From Helicobacter ibis (GTDB taxonomy: Bacteria; Campylobacterota; Campylobacteria; Campylobacterales; Helicobacteraceae), in NCBI RefSeq assembly GCF_027859255.1, contig NZ_JAQHXR010000001.1, positions 1 to 64,000 of the forward strand: a DNA stretch of 64,000 nucleotides. Direction: 5' to 3'. Positions within the stretch are counted from its first letter, which is position 1. Each line of letters opens with the position of its first letter. The notes beneath the pieces are model-generated. The model was not told where the DNA came from. It worked only from the letters and a program-made list of their open reading frames with translations, and searched no databases. A program made the position numbers and the translations under genes. Of this stretch, positions 15,345 to 25,304 are shown in pieces.

Positions 15345-16724
15345 ATGCGTGATTCTCACTTTGAATACTTTAAAACAATAGTTGGCGATAATGATTGCTT
15401 TAATGATGAAGCACATATTCAAGCATATTGCTATGATGCAACAAGAGAGAGGGCATATCCTAAGTATGTTGTTTTTCCACATAATGAAGATGAAGTATCT
15501 AAGATATTAAGATATTGTAATGATAATCTAATCTCAGTTGTGCCTAGAGGTGCTGGAAGCGGTTTTACTGGAGGAGCATTACCAGTCAATGGTGGAGTTG
15601 TATTAGCATTAGAAAAACATATGAATAAGATTCTAGAAATAGATATGGAAAATATGGTTGCTAGGGTAGAGCCGGGTGTCATAAATGCTCATTTACAAAA
15701 GGAAGTTGAATCTCTTGGATTATTTTATCCACCAGACCCAGCAAGTGAGCAATATTCTACAATAGGTGGTAATGTCAGCGAAAATGCTGGTGGTATGAGA
15801 GCTGCAAAGTATGGAATCACAAAAGATTTTGTAATGGCTTTAAGGGCAGTATTGCCAAATGGAGATATTATAAGAGCCGGTAAAAAAACAATCAAAGATG
15901 TAGCAGGATACAATATTGCTGGTATTTTAATAGCAAGTGAAGGGACACTTGGTGTAATTACTGAAATTACATTAAAATTACTTGCTAAGCCAAAATTTTC
16001 TCAAAGTGCAATGGGAATCTTTCCTAGTATAGATAGTGCTATGAATGCAGTTTATAAAACTATGGCAAGCGGGGTAACACCTGTTGCTATGGAATTTTTA
16101 GATAACCTTAGCATAAGGGCAGTTGAGAGCAAGTTTCACAAGGGATTGCCTGTTGATGCTGGGGCGATTTTGATTACTGAAGTTGATGGTAGTTTGCAAG
16201 AGGATATTGATTATCAAATCAAAAAAATAGAAGAAAAATTCTATGAAAATGGTGCTATTAATTTTATAAAGGCACAAAATTCTGAAGAAGCAGAGAATCT
16301 ATGGTTTGCAAGAAAGAATGCTTCTCAAAGTATTACAATATATGGAAGTAAAAAATTAAATGAAGATATAACTGTGCCTAGAGCCAGTCTACCAAAGCTA
16401 TTATCAAAAATACAAGAAGTATCAGATAAATATGGAGTTATTATACCTTGCTTTGGTCATACTGGCGATGGCAATGTGCATACAAATGTAATCGTTAATG
16501 GTGGCGATGAAAATGAACTTAAAAAAGGTCATCAAGCAATAGAAGAAATATTTAAAATCACAATAGAGTTAGGAGGCACACTAAGCGGAGAGCATGGAAT
16601 AGGAATTTCAAAAGCACCATTTATGAAGTTAGCTTTTAATGAGTGTGAGATGAATCTATTTAGAAGTATAAAAAAGGCATTTGATCCAAACAATATTTTA
16701 AATCCGGGTAAAATGGCATTATAA
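15345..16724 (+). CDS. glcD: FAD-linked oxidase, GlcD-like
   Basis: A 459-residue FAD-binding oxidoreductase of the GlcD/D-lactate dehydrogenase type. The PCMH FAD domain includes VVPRGAGSGFTGGALP (about residues 64-79), the pyrophosphate loop IGGNVSENAGGMRAAKYG and TIKDVAGYNIAGILIASEG. The C-terminal domain has CFGHTGDGNVHTN and GGTLSGEHGIG, the metal/substrate site of the family. It oxidises a 2-hydroxy acid such as glycolate or D-lactate; no adjacent glcE or glcF is seen, so the substrate is open. It starts 8 bases after the PgbA-like gene. Confidence 0.88.
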   Translation: MRDSHFEYFKTIVGDNDCFNDEAHIQAYCYDATRERAYPKYVVFPHNEDEVSKILRYCNDNLISVVPRGAGSGFTGGALPVNGGVVLALEKHMNKILEIDMENMVARVEPGVINAHLQKEVESLGLFYPPDPASEQYSTIGGNVSENAGGMRAAKYGITKDFVMALRAVLPNGDIIRAGKKTIKDVAGYNIAGILIASEGTLGVITEITLKLLAKPKFSQSAMGIFPSIDSAMNAVYKTMASGVTPVAMEFLDNLSIRAVESKFHKGLPVDAGAILITEVDGSLQEDIDYQIKKIEEKFYENGAINFIKAQNSEEAENLWFARKNASQSITIYGSKKLNEDITVPRASLPKLLSKIQEVSDKYGVIIPCFGHTGDGNVHTNVIVNGGDENELKKGHQAIEEIFKITIELGGTLSGEHGIGISKAPFMKLAFNECEMNLFRSIKKAFDPNNILNPGKMAL

Positions 16725-16733
16725 AGGACAAAC

Positions 16734-17192
16734 ATGATAGATATTCAAAAAATAAAAGATATTTTACCTCATAGATACCCATTGTTATTGGTTGATAGAA
16801 TCGTTGATATAAAGGTTAATGAAAGTCTTAGTGCATATAAAAATGTAACAATAAATGAAGATATATTTAATGGTCATTTTCCAGGACAAGCAGTGTATCC
16901 GGGAGTGTATATAATTGAAGGTATGGCTCAAGCTGGTGGCGTATTGGCTTTCATTAGTATGTTTGGCGAAGATTCTGCTAATAATGGGGATAAAATAGTT
17001 TATTTTATGAGTATAGATAATGCAAAGTTTAGAAAGCCAGTTGTTCCGGGAGATAGGCTTGATTATAAGCTTGAAGTCTTAAAGCATAAAGGCGATATTT
17101 GGGTTTTGCAAGGGTATTGCTATGTAGATGATAAAATGGTAGCTCAAGCAGAGTTAAAAGCTATGATTGTAGATAAAAAGGCTGAAAGATGA
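16734..17192 (+). CDS. fabZ: 3-hydroxyacyl-ACP dehydratase FabZ
   Basis: Dehydrates 3-hydroxyacyl-ACP in type II fatty acid synthesis. The 152-residue hot-dog protein has LPHRYPLLLVDRI and the catalytic NGHFPGQAVYPGVYIIEGMAQ (His and Glu, given here in part) near residues 45-65. It starts after glcD with AAAGGACA and overlaps lpxA by 4 bases. The fabZ-lpxA pairing supplies 3-hydroxyacyl-ACP to fatty acids and lipid A. Confidence 0.96.
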   Translation: MIDIQKIKDILPHRYPLLLVDRIVDIKVNESLSAYKNVTINEDIFNGHFPGQAVYPGVYIIEGMAQAGGVLAFISMFGEDSANNGDKIVYFMSIDNAKFRKPVVPGDRLDYKLEVLKHKGDIWVLQGYCYVDDKMVAQAELKAMIVDKKAER

Positions 17193-17977
17193 GCAAAATC
17201 GCTAGTAGTGCAGTAGTAGAAGAAGGTGCTATTTTAGGCGAGAATGTCGAAATAGGGCATTTTTGTTTTATAGGTAAAGATGTAAAAATAGGTGATAACT
17301 GCAAAATACACAATAATGTAACGATTGTTGGTAATACAACTTTGGGGATTGGAAATGAAGTATTCCAAAATTCTGTCTTAGGCACTAAGCCACAAGATTT
17401 AAAATATAACGATGAACCAAATGAGCTAATTTTTGGTAATTTTAATAAGATTCGTGAATTTACAATGATAAATCCAGGAACAGAAGGTGGTGGAAGTATC
17501 ACTAAAATTGGAGATTCAAATTTGCTAATGGCTTATGTGCATGTAGCACATGATTGTATTATAGGCAATAATTGTATTTTGGCAAATGGTGTTACTCTTG
17601 GTGGTCATGTAATACTTGGGAATCACATAAACATAGGAGGCTTAACCCCAGTTCATCAGTTTGTAAAAATTGGGGATTATGCTATGGTGGCTGGTGCTAG
17701 TGCATTATCACAAGATATTCCTCCGTTTTGTATGGCAGAAGGAAATAGAGCTGTAATTAGAGGATTAAATCTTCATAGGTTACGCAAAAATTTTGAACAC
17801 CACGAAGTTGATAAGATTAATAGTGCTTATAAGCGGTTATTTGTGGCTAATAAACCCATAAAAGAAATAGCAAGCGATATTTTAGCTGAAGATTGTGATT
17901 TAAATGTTTCAAATTTATGTAATTTTATAATTCAATCAACTAGAGGCATACCTTTTGTGAGGAAGAATAATGAGTGA
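17189..17977 (+). CDS. lpxA: UDP-N-acetylglucosamine acyltransferase LpxA
   Basis: First step of lipid A synthesis: 3-O-acylation of UDP-GlcNAc. The 262 residues contain a left-handed parallel beta-helix made of hexapeptide repeats (GENVEIG, VKIGDNC, TIVGNTT and similar) with the catalytic His in [12 protein letters not shown] near residue 120, followed by a C-terminal helical domain ([10 protein letters not shown]). It overlaps fabZ upstream and clpX downstream. Confidence 0.96.
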   Translation: MSKIASSAVVEEGAILGENVEIGHFCFIGKDVKIGDNCKIHNNVTIVGNTTLGIGNEVFQNSVLGTKPQDLKYNDEPNELIFGNFNKIREFTMINPGTEGGGSITKIGDSNLLMAYVHVAHDCIIGNNCILANGVTLGGHVILGNHINIGGLTPVHQFVKIGDYAMVAGASALSQDIPPFCMAEGNRAVIRGLNLHRLRKNFEHHEVDKINSAYKRLFVANKPIKEIASDILAEDCDLNVSNLCNFIIQSTRGIPFVRKNNE

Positions 17978-19220
17978 ACGAGTATGTAATTTTTGTAAAT
18001 CAAAAGAAACAAATAAGAATCCATTAATTACAGGAAATGATGTATGTATATGTAAAAATTGCGTTATTGCATCTTATAAAATAATTTTTGGTGTGGAAGA
18101 TGAGTATGACTATAAAAATAGTGAAGAAGATAGCAGTATAGATGACAATTTGATTCCACTAATACCACCAAAAGAATTAAAGGTTACACTTGATGAATAT
18201 GTAATAGGACAAGAAGAAGCAAAAAAGGTATTTAGCGTAGCTGTATATAATCATTACAAAAGAATATCTCAAAATGTTGGCGATGATGATGTAGAAATTG
18301 CAAAATCAAATATCTTGCTTATAGGTCCAACTGGTAGTGGCAAGACATTAATGGCACAGACTTTAGCAAGATTTTTAAATGTCCCAATTGCAATTTGCGA
18401 TGCTACAAGTCTTACAGAAGCTGGATATGTTGGAGAAGATGTAGAAAATATATTAACTAGATTGCTACAAGAAGCAGATGGTGATGTAAAAAAGGCAGAG
18501 AGAGGAATTATATTTATAGATGAGATTGATAAAATATCTCGTCTATCAGAAAATAGATCTATAACAAGAGATGTATCAGGTGAGGGAGTTCAACAAGCAT
18601 TGCTAAAGATAATAGAAGGAAGTGTTGTAAATGTTCCTCCAAAAGGTGGTAGAAAGCACCCTAATCAAGAATTTACTCAAGTAAATACAAAAGATATATT
18701 ATTTATTTGTGGTGGTGCATTTGATGGGCTAAAAGATATTATCCAAAGACGCACAAGTGGAAATACTCTTGGATTCCATAATGTTAAATTAGAGCAAACT
18801 TTAAAAGATGATTTGCTAAGCAAAGTTGAACCAGATGATTTGGTATCTTTTGGGCTTATACCAGAGTTAATAGGTAGATTGCATATGATAGCTACTTTGG
18901 GAGAAATCACAAAAGAAGCAATGATTTCAATACTTAAAACACCTAAAAATTCTTTAGTTAAACAATATAAAAAACTTTTTGAAATGGACGGGGTTAATTT
19001 AATTTTTGAAGATGATGCACTAGAAGGGATAGCCAATTTAGCAATAGAGCGTAAAACAGGTGCTAGAGGTCTTAGATCTATTATGGAAGAAGTTATGCTG
19101 GATATTATGTATGAGTTACCGGAGCTAAAGGGATATGATGTGATTATTACAAAAGATTCTGTACTAAAAGCTTCAAAACCAATATTGGTAAAACAAAAAA
19201 AGAATAAAAAAAGTGCTTAA
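17970..19220 (+). CDS. clpX: ATP-dependent protease ATPase subunit ClpX
   Basis: AAA+ unfoldase for ClpP. The N-terminal zinc-binding domain has CNFC and CICKNC (residues 6-31). The ATPase part shows Walker [13 protein letters not shown], Walker [11 protein letters not shown], and sensor 2 [11 protein letters not shown], and the KLIGF-type ClpP loop region reads NTLGFHN. Length 416 is normal. It overlaps lpxA by 8 bases and is followed by mreB after 12 bases with AAGGAGAG. Confidence 0.96.
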   Translation: MSERVCNFCKSKETNKNPLITGNDVCICKNCVIASYKIIFGVEDEYDYKNSEEDSSIDDNLIPLIPPKELKVTLDEYVIGQEEAKKVFSVAVYNHYKRISQNVGDDDVEIAKSNILLIGPTGSGKTLMAQTLARFLNVPIAICDATSLTEAGYVGEDVENILTRLLQEADGDVKKAERGIIFIDEIDKISRLSENRSITRDVSGEGVQQALLKIIEGSVVNVPPKGGRKHPNQEFTQVNTKDILFICGGAFDGLKDIIQRRTSGNTLGFHNVKLEQTLKDDLLSKVEPDDLVSFGLIPELIGRLHMIATLGEITKEAMISILKTPKNSLVKQYKKLFEMDGVNLIFEDDALEGIANLAIERKTGARGLRSIMEEVMLDIMYELPELKGYDVIITKDSVLKASKPILVKQKKNKKSA

Positions 19221-19232
19221 GGAGAGAAAGAT

Positions 19233-20267
19233 ATGCTAATAGATAAGATAATTGGTTGGTTTTCGCATGATATTTCTATTGACTTAGGAACAGCAAACAC
19301 AATAGTAATAGTAAAAGGGCAGGGTGTAATAATAAATGAGCCATCAGTAGTAGCAGTCCAAAATGATAGGTTTGGTAAAAATAAAATACTAAGCGTAGGA
19401 CAAGAAGCAAAGGAAATGGTAGGCAAAACCCCCGGAAGCATAACTGCAGTTAGACCAATGAAAGATGGAGTTATCGCTGATTTTGATATGACAGAGAAAA
19501 TGATACGCCACTTTATAGAAAAGGCACATAAGAGAAAAGCATTAATGAGACCACGAATTATAGTGTGTGTGCCATATGGACTAACTGGAGTTGAAAGAAA
19601 AGCAGTAAAAGAATCTGCAATGAGTGCTGGAGCAAGAGAGGTGTTTTTAATTGAAGAACCCATGGCAGCAGCTATTGGTGCTGGGCTTCCAGTAAAAGAG
19701 CCTAAAGGTAGTTTGGTGGTTGATATTGGTGGTGGAACTACTGAAATTGGTGTTATTTCTCTTGGTGGTTTGGTTATTTCAAAGTCTTTAAGAGTTGCTG
19801 GTGATAAGCTCGATTGTGCGGTAGTTGAGTATGTAAGGAGAAAATATAGTCTTCTAATAGGAGAGAGAACTGGAGAGGAGATTAAAATTGGAATTGGTTC
19901 TGCAATTAGCTTACCTGAACCTTTAAGTATGCAGGTTAAAGGTAGAGACCAAGTAAGCGGTCTTTTAAATACAATAGAGCTTACAAGCGAAGATGTAAGA
20001 GAAGCTATGAAAGAACCGCTAAAAGAAATATCAAATGCCCTAAAAGATGTGCTAGAGCAAATGCCACCTGATCTAGCAGGAGATATAGTAGAAAATGGGA
20101 TTGTCTTAACTGGAGGTGGAGCTTTAATTAGAGGGCTAGATAAATATCTATCAGAGATAGTGAAATTACCTGTATATGTTGGAGAAGAGCCATTATTGTG
20201 TGTAGCAAAGGGAACGGGTAAAGCATTAGAAGAAATTGATGTATTACAGCAATTATCCTATGAGTAA
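19233..20267 (+). CDS. mreB: Rod shape-determining protein MreB
   Basis: Bacterial actin that organises cell-wall elongation. The 344 residues contain phosphate-1 DLGTANTIV, the adenosine-binding and phosphate-2 segments (VVDIGGGTTEIGVISLGG in the middle, GIVLTGGGALIRGLD near the end) and IEEPMAAAIGAG. The short N-terminal amphipathic segment MLIDKIIGWF suits membrane attachment. It is directly followed by mreC. Confidence 0.97.
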   Translation: MLIDKIIGWFSHDISIDLGTANTIVIVKGQGVIINEPSVVAVQNDRFGKNKILSVGQEAKEMVGKTPGSITAVRPMKDGVIADFDMTEKMIRHFIEKAHKRKALMRPRIIVCVPYGLTGVERKAVKESAMSAGAREVFLIEEPMAAAIGAGLPVKEPKGSLVVDIGGGTTEIGVISLGGLVISKSLRVAGDKLDCAVVEYVRRKYSLLIGERTGEEIKIGIGSAISLPEPLSMQVKGRDQVSGLLNTIELTSEDVREAMKEPLKEISNALKDVLEQMPPDLAGDIVENGIVLTGGGALIRGLDKYLSEIVKLPVYVGEEPLLCVAKGTGKALEEIDVLQQLSYE

Positions 20268-20270
20268 TGT

Positions 20271-21125
20271 ATGAGAAAACTTGCTCTTTGGGTTCTTTTT
20301 TTATCAATTGTATTGTTTTTATCCATTAGGCTTTCTAAGGAGATTCATGCACAAGTGTTGTATTTTTCTGATTTAGTGAAAGTTGGGGTTTTAAACTTAA
20401 ACAATAATGTCGTCAATACAATTACAAGGCATTTTGACCAAGCAAAACAGATTAAACATTTAAATAATGACTTAAAAGACAAGGAAAAGATAGCTTATGA
20501 GTTGGAGTTTCTAAAATCAGAATATAATGCCCTGCTATCTTCGGTTAATTCTACATTTGGTATGGAAATGCCAAATATGCAACTAGCAAGAACACTATCT
20601 TATGTGAATATAAATGACTATACAAAGGTATGGCTAGAATCTCATACTGGTAGAAATGTTGATCATTCGGTAATTTATGGGTTGGTGGTAGATGATAAAG
20701 TAGCAGGTATTGCAAGATATGAAAATGAAAGACTAATAGGCTACCTAAATGGTGATGAGAAGTGTAGTTATGGTGTTGTTGTGGGTGAGAATAAATTAGG
20801 TGGGGTTGCCAAATATGATTTAACAAAAGGATTCATTGTTGATTATATACCTTTGTTTCCTGCCATTGAAGTTGGTGATTTGGTTTATACAAGTGGTTAT
20901 GATGGAATCTTTTATTCTAATATTTTTGTAGGAGAAGTTACTGGAATAGAAAAGAGACAAGGTTATCAAATCGCTACTTTAAAAGTTGCCATAGATGATG
21001 TATCGCGCTTATATTGGTTGATTGATATAGGTAATGAACATGTATTAAATAATATTCACCTAAATGACAACAACTCTACTGATTCAAATGAAACTAATTT
21101 TAAAGATTTGATAAATATAAATTAA
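20271..21125 (+). CDS. mreC: Rod shape-determining protein MreC
   Basis: Periplasmic partner of MreB and the elongasome. The 284 residues have one N-terminal membrane helix (residues 5-22), a coiled-coil stretch with KDKEKIAYELEFLKSEYN, then the beta-rich MreC core with YGLVVDDKVAG and LVYTSGYDGIF. It starts 3 bases after the mreB stop. No mreD follows; the hydrogenase operon starts 57 bases later. Confidence 0.92.
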   Translation: MRKLALWVLFLSIVLFLSIRLSKEIHAQVLYFSDLVKVGVLNLNNNVVNTITRHFDQAKQIKHLNNDLKDKEKIAYELEFLKSEYNALLSSVNSTFGMEMPNMQLARTLSYVNINDYTKVWLESHTGRNVDHSVIYGLVVDDKVAGIARYENERLIGYLNGDEKCSYGVVVGENKLGGVAKYDLTKGFIVDYIPLFPAIEVGDLVYTSGYDGIFYSNIFVGEVTGIEKRQGYQIATLKVAIDDVSRLYWLIDIGNEHVLNNIHLNDNNSTDSNETNFKDLININ

Positions 21126-21142
21126 AATATAAAATATTGTGA

Positions 21143-21148
21143 TAGAAT
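21143..21148 (+). promoter_or_regulatory. Probable extended -10 promoter of the hyd operon
   Basis: TGATAGAAT (TG at 21140-21141, hexamer TAGAAT at 21143-21148) lies 34 bases before the hydA ATG in the short gap after mreC. An extended -10 without a clear -35 is usual for vegetative promoters in this phylum. AAGGGGG before the ATG is a strong ribosome binding site. Confidence 0.4.
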
Positions 21149-21182
21149 TAGGTTAATTTAAAGTTAAACTTAAGGGGGTTTT

Positions 21183-22340
21183 ATGGACATAATAGAAGAA
21201 TCTTTGTTTAGTAAGGCAGAAGCTAGATTAAATCAGCTAAAAAAACTGCCCGCTCTAAAAAAGGATAGAAGCATTACAAAGGCTTTAAAAGAGCATGGAA
21301 TATCAAGAAGAGATTTTATGAAATGGGCTGGTGCTATGACTGCTATGCTATCTTTGCCGGCTAGTTTTGCACCATTGACTGCTAGAGCTGCTGAAGTAGC
21401 TGATAGATTACCTGTGATTTGGTTACATATGGCAGAATGTACCGGCTGTAGTGAGAGCTTGTTAAGAAGTGATGGTCCTGGCATTGATAGTCTTATATTT
21501 GATTATATTTCTTTAGAATATCACGAAACATTAATGGCTGCTTCTGGATATCAAGCAGAGCAAAACTTAGAAGACGCTATTGAAAAATACAAAGGAAGAT
21601 ATGTTCTAATGGTAGAAGGTGGTGTCCCAACGGCATTAGAAGGGCAGTATTTGACTATTGGCGCACATGGTATGACTGGTTTAGAGAGTGCTAGAAAAGC
21701 TAGTGAGAATGCAGCTGCTATTTTTGCTATTGGAACTTGTTCTAGCTTTGGTGGGATTCAAGCAGCAAACCCAAATCCAACTGCATCAAAGCCTCTAAGT
21801 GCCGTTACAAATAAGCCTGTAATTAATGTTCCCGGCTGTCCTCCTAGCGAGAAAAATATAGTTGGAAATGTATTGCATTTTATTTTATTTGGCACATTAC
21901 CTAGCGTTGATGCGTTTAATCGTCCAAAATGGGCATATGGTTTAAGAATCCACGATTTATGTGAGAGAAGAGGGCATTTTGACGCAGGTGAGTTTGTGCA
22001 AACTTTTGGCGATGAAGGTGCTAAGAATGGGTATTGTCTATATAAAGTAGGCTGTAAAGGACCATATACATTTAATAACTGCTCTAAACTTAGATTCAAC
22101 TCTCATACTAGTTGGCCTATACAAGCAGGACATGGTTGCATAGGCTGTAGTGAGCCAAACTTCTGGGATACAATGGGACCATTTGAAGAACCTATGGCAA
22201 ATAGATTGTTTAATACTCCTATGTTTGGTGGTGCTGATAAAACAGCAGATAACATAGGAATCGCACTCTTAGGAGCAGCAGCTATTGGTATGGCAGCACA
22301 TGCAGTATTATCAAACATTAAAAAAGATAAGGAGCAATAA
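21183..22340 (+). CDS. hydA: [NiFe] hydrogenase small subunit
   Basis: Electron-transfer subunit of the periplasmic uptake hydrogenase. A twin-arginine signal is present (SRRDFMKWAG, Arg42-Arg43), preceded by an unusually long N-terminal stretch as in other membrane-bound hydrogenases. Cluster ligands include AECTGCSESLLR, CPPSEKNI, and the C-terminal C-rich block (CERRGHFDAGEF, GCKGPYTFNNC, GCIGCSEPNFWD) for the proximal, medial and distal Fe-S clusters. A membrane helix near the C-terminus (IGIALLGAAAIGMAAHAVL) anchors it to the cytochrome b subunit. H2 is a known energy source for Helicobacter in the gut. Confidence 0.96.
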   Translation: MDIIEESLFSKAEARLNQLKKLPALKKDRSITKALKEHGISRRDFMKWAGAMTAMLSLPASFAPLTARAAEVADRLPVIWLHMAECTGCSESLLRSDGPGIDSLIFDYISLEYHETLMAASGYQAEQNLEDAIEKYKGRYVLMVEGGVPTALEGQYLTIGAHGMTGLESARKASENAAAIFAIGTCSSFGGIQAANPNPTASKPLSAVTNKPVINVPGCPPSEKNIVGNVLHFILFGTLPSVDAFNRPKWAYGLRIHDLCERRGHFDAGEFVQTFGDEGAKNGYCLYKVGCKGPYTFNNCSKLRFNSHTSWPIQAGHGCIGCSEPNFWDTMGPFEEPMANRLFNTPMFGGADKTADNIGIALLGAAAIGMAAHAVLSNIKKDKEQ

Positions 22341-24076
22341 TGACAAAGAGAATTATTGTAGATCCAATTACTAGAATTGAGGGGCATTTAAGAATTGAGG
22401 TTATTGTAGATGAGAACAATATAATACAAGAGGCGTATTCTAGCTCTACACTATGGAGAGGATTGGAAGTAATAGTTAAAAATAGAGATCCTAGAGATGT
22501 TGGATTTATGGTGCAAAGAATCTGTGGTGTTTGCACATATTCGCATTATAAAGCCGGTATTACAGCAGTAGAAGATGCACTTGGTATTGAAGTGCCATTT
22601 AACGCACAAATGGTTAGGGCGTTAATGAATGTTTCTTTGGTATTGCATGATCATTTAGTGCATTTTTATCATTTGCATGGGCTTGATTGGTGTGATATTA
22701 CTTCTGCACTAAAAGCAGATCCAAAAAAAGCTTCAGAATTAGCATTTAAATATTCCAAAAATCCTATTGCAACTGGTGCTGATGAGCTAAAAGCAGTGCA
22801 AGAGAGGGTAAAAAAGTTTGCAAGTGGAAAACAAGGCTTAGGACCTTTTGCGAATGCGTATTGGGGACATGGGACATATAAATTCACACCAGAGCAGAAT
22901 CTAATAGTATTATCACATTATCTTAAAGCATTAGAGATTCAAAGAGTAGCCGCACAGCTTATGGCTATTTTTGGTGCAAAGCAACCACACCCTCAATCTT
23001 TAAGCGTTGGTGGTGTAACTTGTGTTATGGATATATTAGATCCTTCAAGACTTGGTGATTGGCTTACAAAATATAAAGAAGTAGCCGATTTTGTGAATCG
23101 TGCTTATTATGCTGATGTTGTAATGGCTGCTGAAATGTATAAAAATGAACCTAGCGTGTTAAAGGGTTGTGGAGTTAAGAATTTTATCAGTTATGAGGAG
23201 ATTCCTGTAAATAAAAGCGAATTTTTATATAGCACTGGTATTGTGAGAAATGGTGATATATCAAAACTTCTGCCACTTGAAGAAGATCTAATAACTGAAG
23301 AGGCAACTCATTCATGGTATAAAGAAGATAAACCTCTTCACCCATATGATGGAGAGACAGAGCCAAATTATACTGGATTTGTAGATGCAGATACTATTGG
23401 ACCTGATGGGAAGCCAATTCATACTAAAGCATTGCAATTAGATGGAAAATATAGCTGGATTAAATCTCCTAGATATAATGGTGAGCCTATGGAGGTTGGA
23501 CCATTGGCTGCTATTGTTGTTGGATTAGCAGCAAAGAATCCTAGAATCACAAAAATTGCTACACAATTTTTAGAAGATACTGGATTACCTGTTGAGGCAT
23601 TATTTACAACGCTTGGAAGAACGGCAGCTAGAGTGTTAGAATGTAAACTTTCTGCTGATTATGGTATTGAAGCATTTAACTCTTTGGTTGAAAATCTAAA
23701 AACCGGCGATCAAGCTACATGTGCTCCTTATAAAATAGATAACAATAAAGAGTATAAAGGTAGATATATAGGCAATGTTCCTAGAGGAATGCTTAGCCAT
23801 TGGATAAGAATTAAAAATGGTGTTGTGCAAAATTATCAATGCGTAGTGCCTAGCACATGGAATGCTGGACCAAAAGATTCAAAAGAACAAATGGGACCTT
23901 ATGAGGCTTCATTGGTTGGGACAAAAATACAGGATTTAACACAGCCTTTAGAGATAATAAGGACTATACATTCATTTGATCCTTGCATTGCTTGTTCTGT
24001 GCATGTGATGGATACAAAAGGGCATGAGCTTGGAGAGTATAAGATAGATCCAATAGCAATTGGTTGTAATATCTAA
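22340..24076 (+). CDS. hydB: [NiFe] hydrogenase large subunit
   Basis: Catalytic subunit holding the Ni-Fe centre. The N-terminal L1 motif QRICGVCTYSH and C-terminal L2 motif DPCIACSVH provide the four Cys ligands. About 24 residues follow DPCIACSVH, starting VMDTKGHE; this tail should be removed after His by the protease HydD when nickel is in place. The protein has 578 residues and no signal peptide, being co-exported with HydA through Tat. It overlaps hydA by one base (TAATG). Confidence 0.97.
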   Translation: MTKRIIVDPITRIEGHLRIEVIVDENNIIQEAYSSSTLWRGLEVIVKNRDPRDVGFMVQRICGVCTYSHYKAGITAVEDALGIEVPFNAQMVRALMNVSLVLHDHLVHFYHLHGLDWCDITSALKADPKKASELAFKYSKNPIATGADELKAVQERVKKFASGKQGLGPFANAYWGHGTYKFTPEQNLIVLSHYLKALEIQRVAAQLMAIFGAKQPHPQSLSVGGVTCVMDILDPSRLGDWLTKYKEVADFVNRAYYADVVMAAEMYKNEPSVLKGCGVKNFISYEEIPVNKSEFLYSTGIVRNGDISKLLPLEEDLITEEATHSWYKEDKPLHPYDGETEPNYTGFVDADTIGPDGKPIHTKALQLDGKYSWIKSPRYNGEPMEVGPLAAIVVGLAAKNPRITKIATQFLEDTGLPVEALFTTLGRTAARVLECKLSADYGIEAFNSLVENLKTGDQATCAPYKIDNNKEYKGRYIGNVPRGMLSHWIRIKNGVVQNYQCVVPSTWNAGPKDSKEQMGPYEASLVGTKIQDLTQPLEIIRTIHSFDPCIACSVHVMDTKGHELGEYKIDPIAIGCNI

Positions 24077-24086
24077 GGAGATTCCT

Positions 24087-24767
24087 ATGGAGAAGAAATA
24101 TAAAGCAGTCTATGAGTTCTCAAAACTCACTAGAATCCTCCATTGGGTTAGGGCTATTTGTATAGTTATACTTACAATAACTGGATTTTATATTGCATAT
24201 CCGTTTATAGCACCTGATAATCACACTGGTGAGCCTACTGGATTTTTATATGCATTAATGAGGAGTTGGCACTTGATACTTGGATTTGTATTGATTGCTA
24301 TTTCTATATTTAGAATCTACTTGTTTGCATTTACTAAAGAGTGTTCTTTTGAGAGAAGATCATTTTTAGATGTGGTAAATCCAATTGTGTGGTTTAAAGT
24401 TTTGAAAGCTTATTTGCTAGTTGGTGGGCATCCTCATTTAAAGGGTGCGTATAATCCTTTGCAAATGGTTACATATATAGGTGTTATGTTGCTTATTATT
24501 GGCATTAGTGTTACTGGATTAATATTATATGCACATGTGTATCATAATGGTCTTGGTGGTGCTATCATGCCATTTACTAGAGAGCTTGAAGTGCTTTTTG
24601 GTGGATTAGCAAATGTTAGGTTTATACATCATATATTAACTTGGGCGTTTATTATATTCTTACCTATCCACATATACATGGCTTCTTGGAATGCTACTAG
24701 ATATCCCGGTGCTGGTATTGATACTATAATTAGTGGATATAAATTCGAAAAAGAAGAGCAACATTAA
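24087..24767 (+). CDS. hydC: Hydrogenase cytochrome b subunit
   Basis: Membrane diheme cytochrome b that passes electrons from HydA to the menaquinone pool. ATG 24087 has AAGGAG eight bases upstream and gives 226 residues; an open stretch upstream overlaps hydB and is not needed. About four membrane helices are visible, with candidate haem-ligating histidines in TRILHWVRA, SWHLILGF, IHHILTW and LPIHIYMASW. It lies between the structural subunits and the maturation genes in the usual order. Confidence 0.93.
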   Translation: MEKKYKAVYEFSKLTRILHWVRAICIVILTITGFYIAYPFIAPDNHTGEPTGFLYALMRSWHLILGFVLIAISIFRIYLFAFTKECSFERRSFLDVVNPIVWFKVLKAYLLVGGHPHLKGAYNPLQMVTYIGVMLLIIGISVTGLILYAHVYHNGLGGAIMPFTRELEVLFGGLANVRFIHHILTWAFIIFLPIHIYMASWNATRYPGAGIDTIISGYKFEKEEQH

Positions 24768-25304
24768 TTGAAGATTCTAGTTTTAGGTATTGGAAATATA
24801 CTATTTGGAGATGAAGGCATAGGCGTTCATCTATCGAATTTGTTAAAGCTTAATTATACTTTTAATGGTGAGCATGAAGTTGTGATATTAGATGGTGGCA
24901 CTATGGCACAACATCTAATCCCTATCATTACTGAATATGATAATGTGCTAGTTATAGATTCAGTGGATGCAAACGACGCTAAAATAGGAGATGTTTATTT
25001 CTTTGATTTTAGCGTTATACCTGATAATATCACTTGGGCTGGTAGTGCTCATGAAGTAGAAATGCTCCAAACTTTAAAAATGATAGAGATGTTAGGCGAC
25101 TTGCCTCCTACTAAGATTTTGGGTGTTAAGCCATTTATAATAGGTGAAGATCCAACCTTTAGCCTATCTCCAAAAATATTAGAATCTGCAAAAACAATGG
25201 AAGCACAAGCAGTAAAGCACCTAGAATCTCTTGGTGTGGTTGTTACAAAAACTGATAATAGAGATTTGCAAGAAATTGCACATCATTCTTATAGAGGGTA
25301 TTAA
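24768..25304 (+). CDS. hydD: Hydrogenase maturation endopeptidase HydD
   Basis: Cleaves the C-terminal tail of HydB once nickel is inserted. The 178 residues begin KILVLGIGNILFGDEGIGVH, the family signature with the nickel-probing Glu, and also have the Asp in VIDSVDAND and the His in AGSAHEVEML. The TTG start is immediately after the hydC stop, which indicates translational coupling. It belongs to peptidase family M52 (HyaD/HybD). Confidence 0.93.
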   Translation: MKILVLGIGNILFGDEGIGVHLSNLLKLNYTFNGEHEVVILDGGTMAQHLIPIITEYDNVLVIDSVDANDAKIGDVYFFDFSVIPDNITWAGSAHEVEMLQTLKMIEMLGDLPPTKILGVKPFIIGEDPTFSLSPKILESAKTMEAQAVKHLESLGVVVTKTDNRDLQEIAHHSYRGY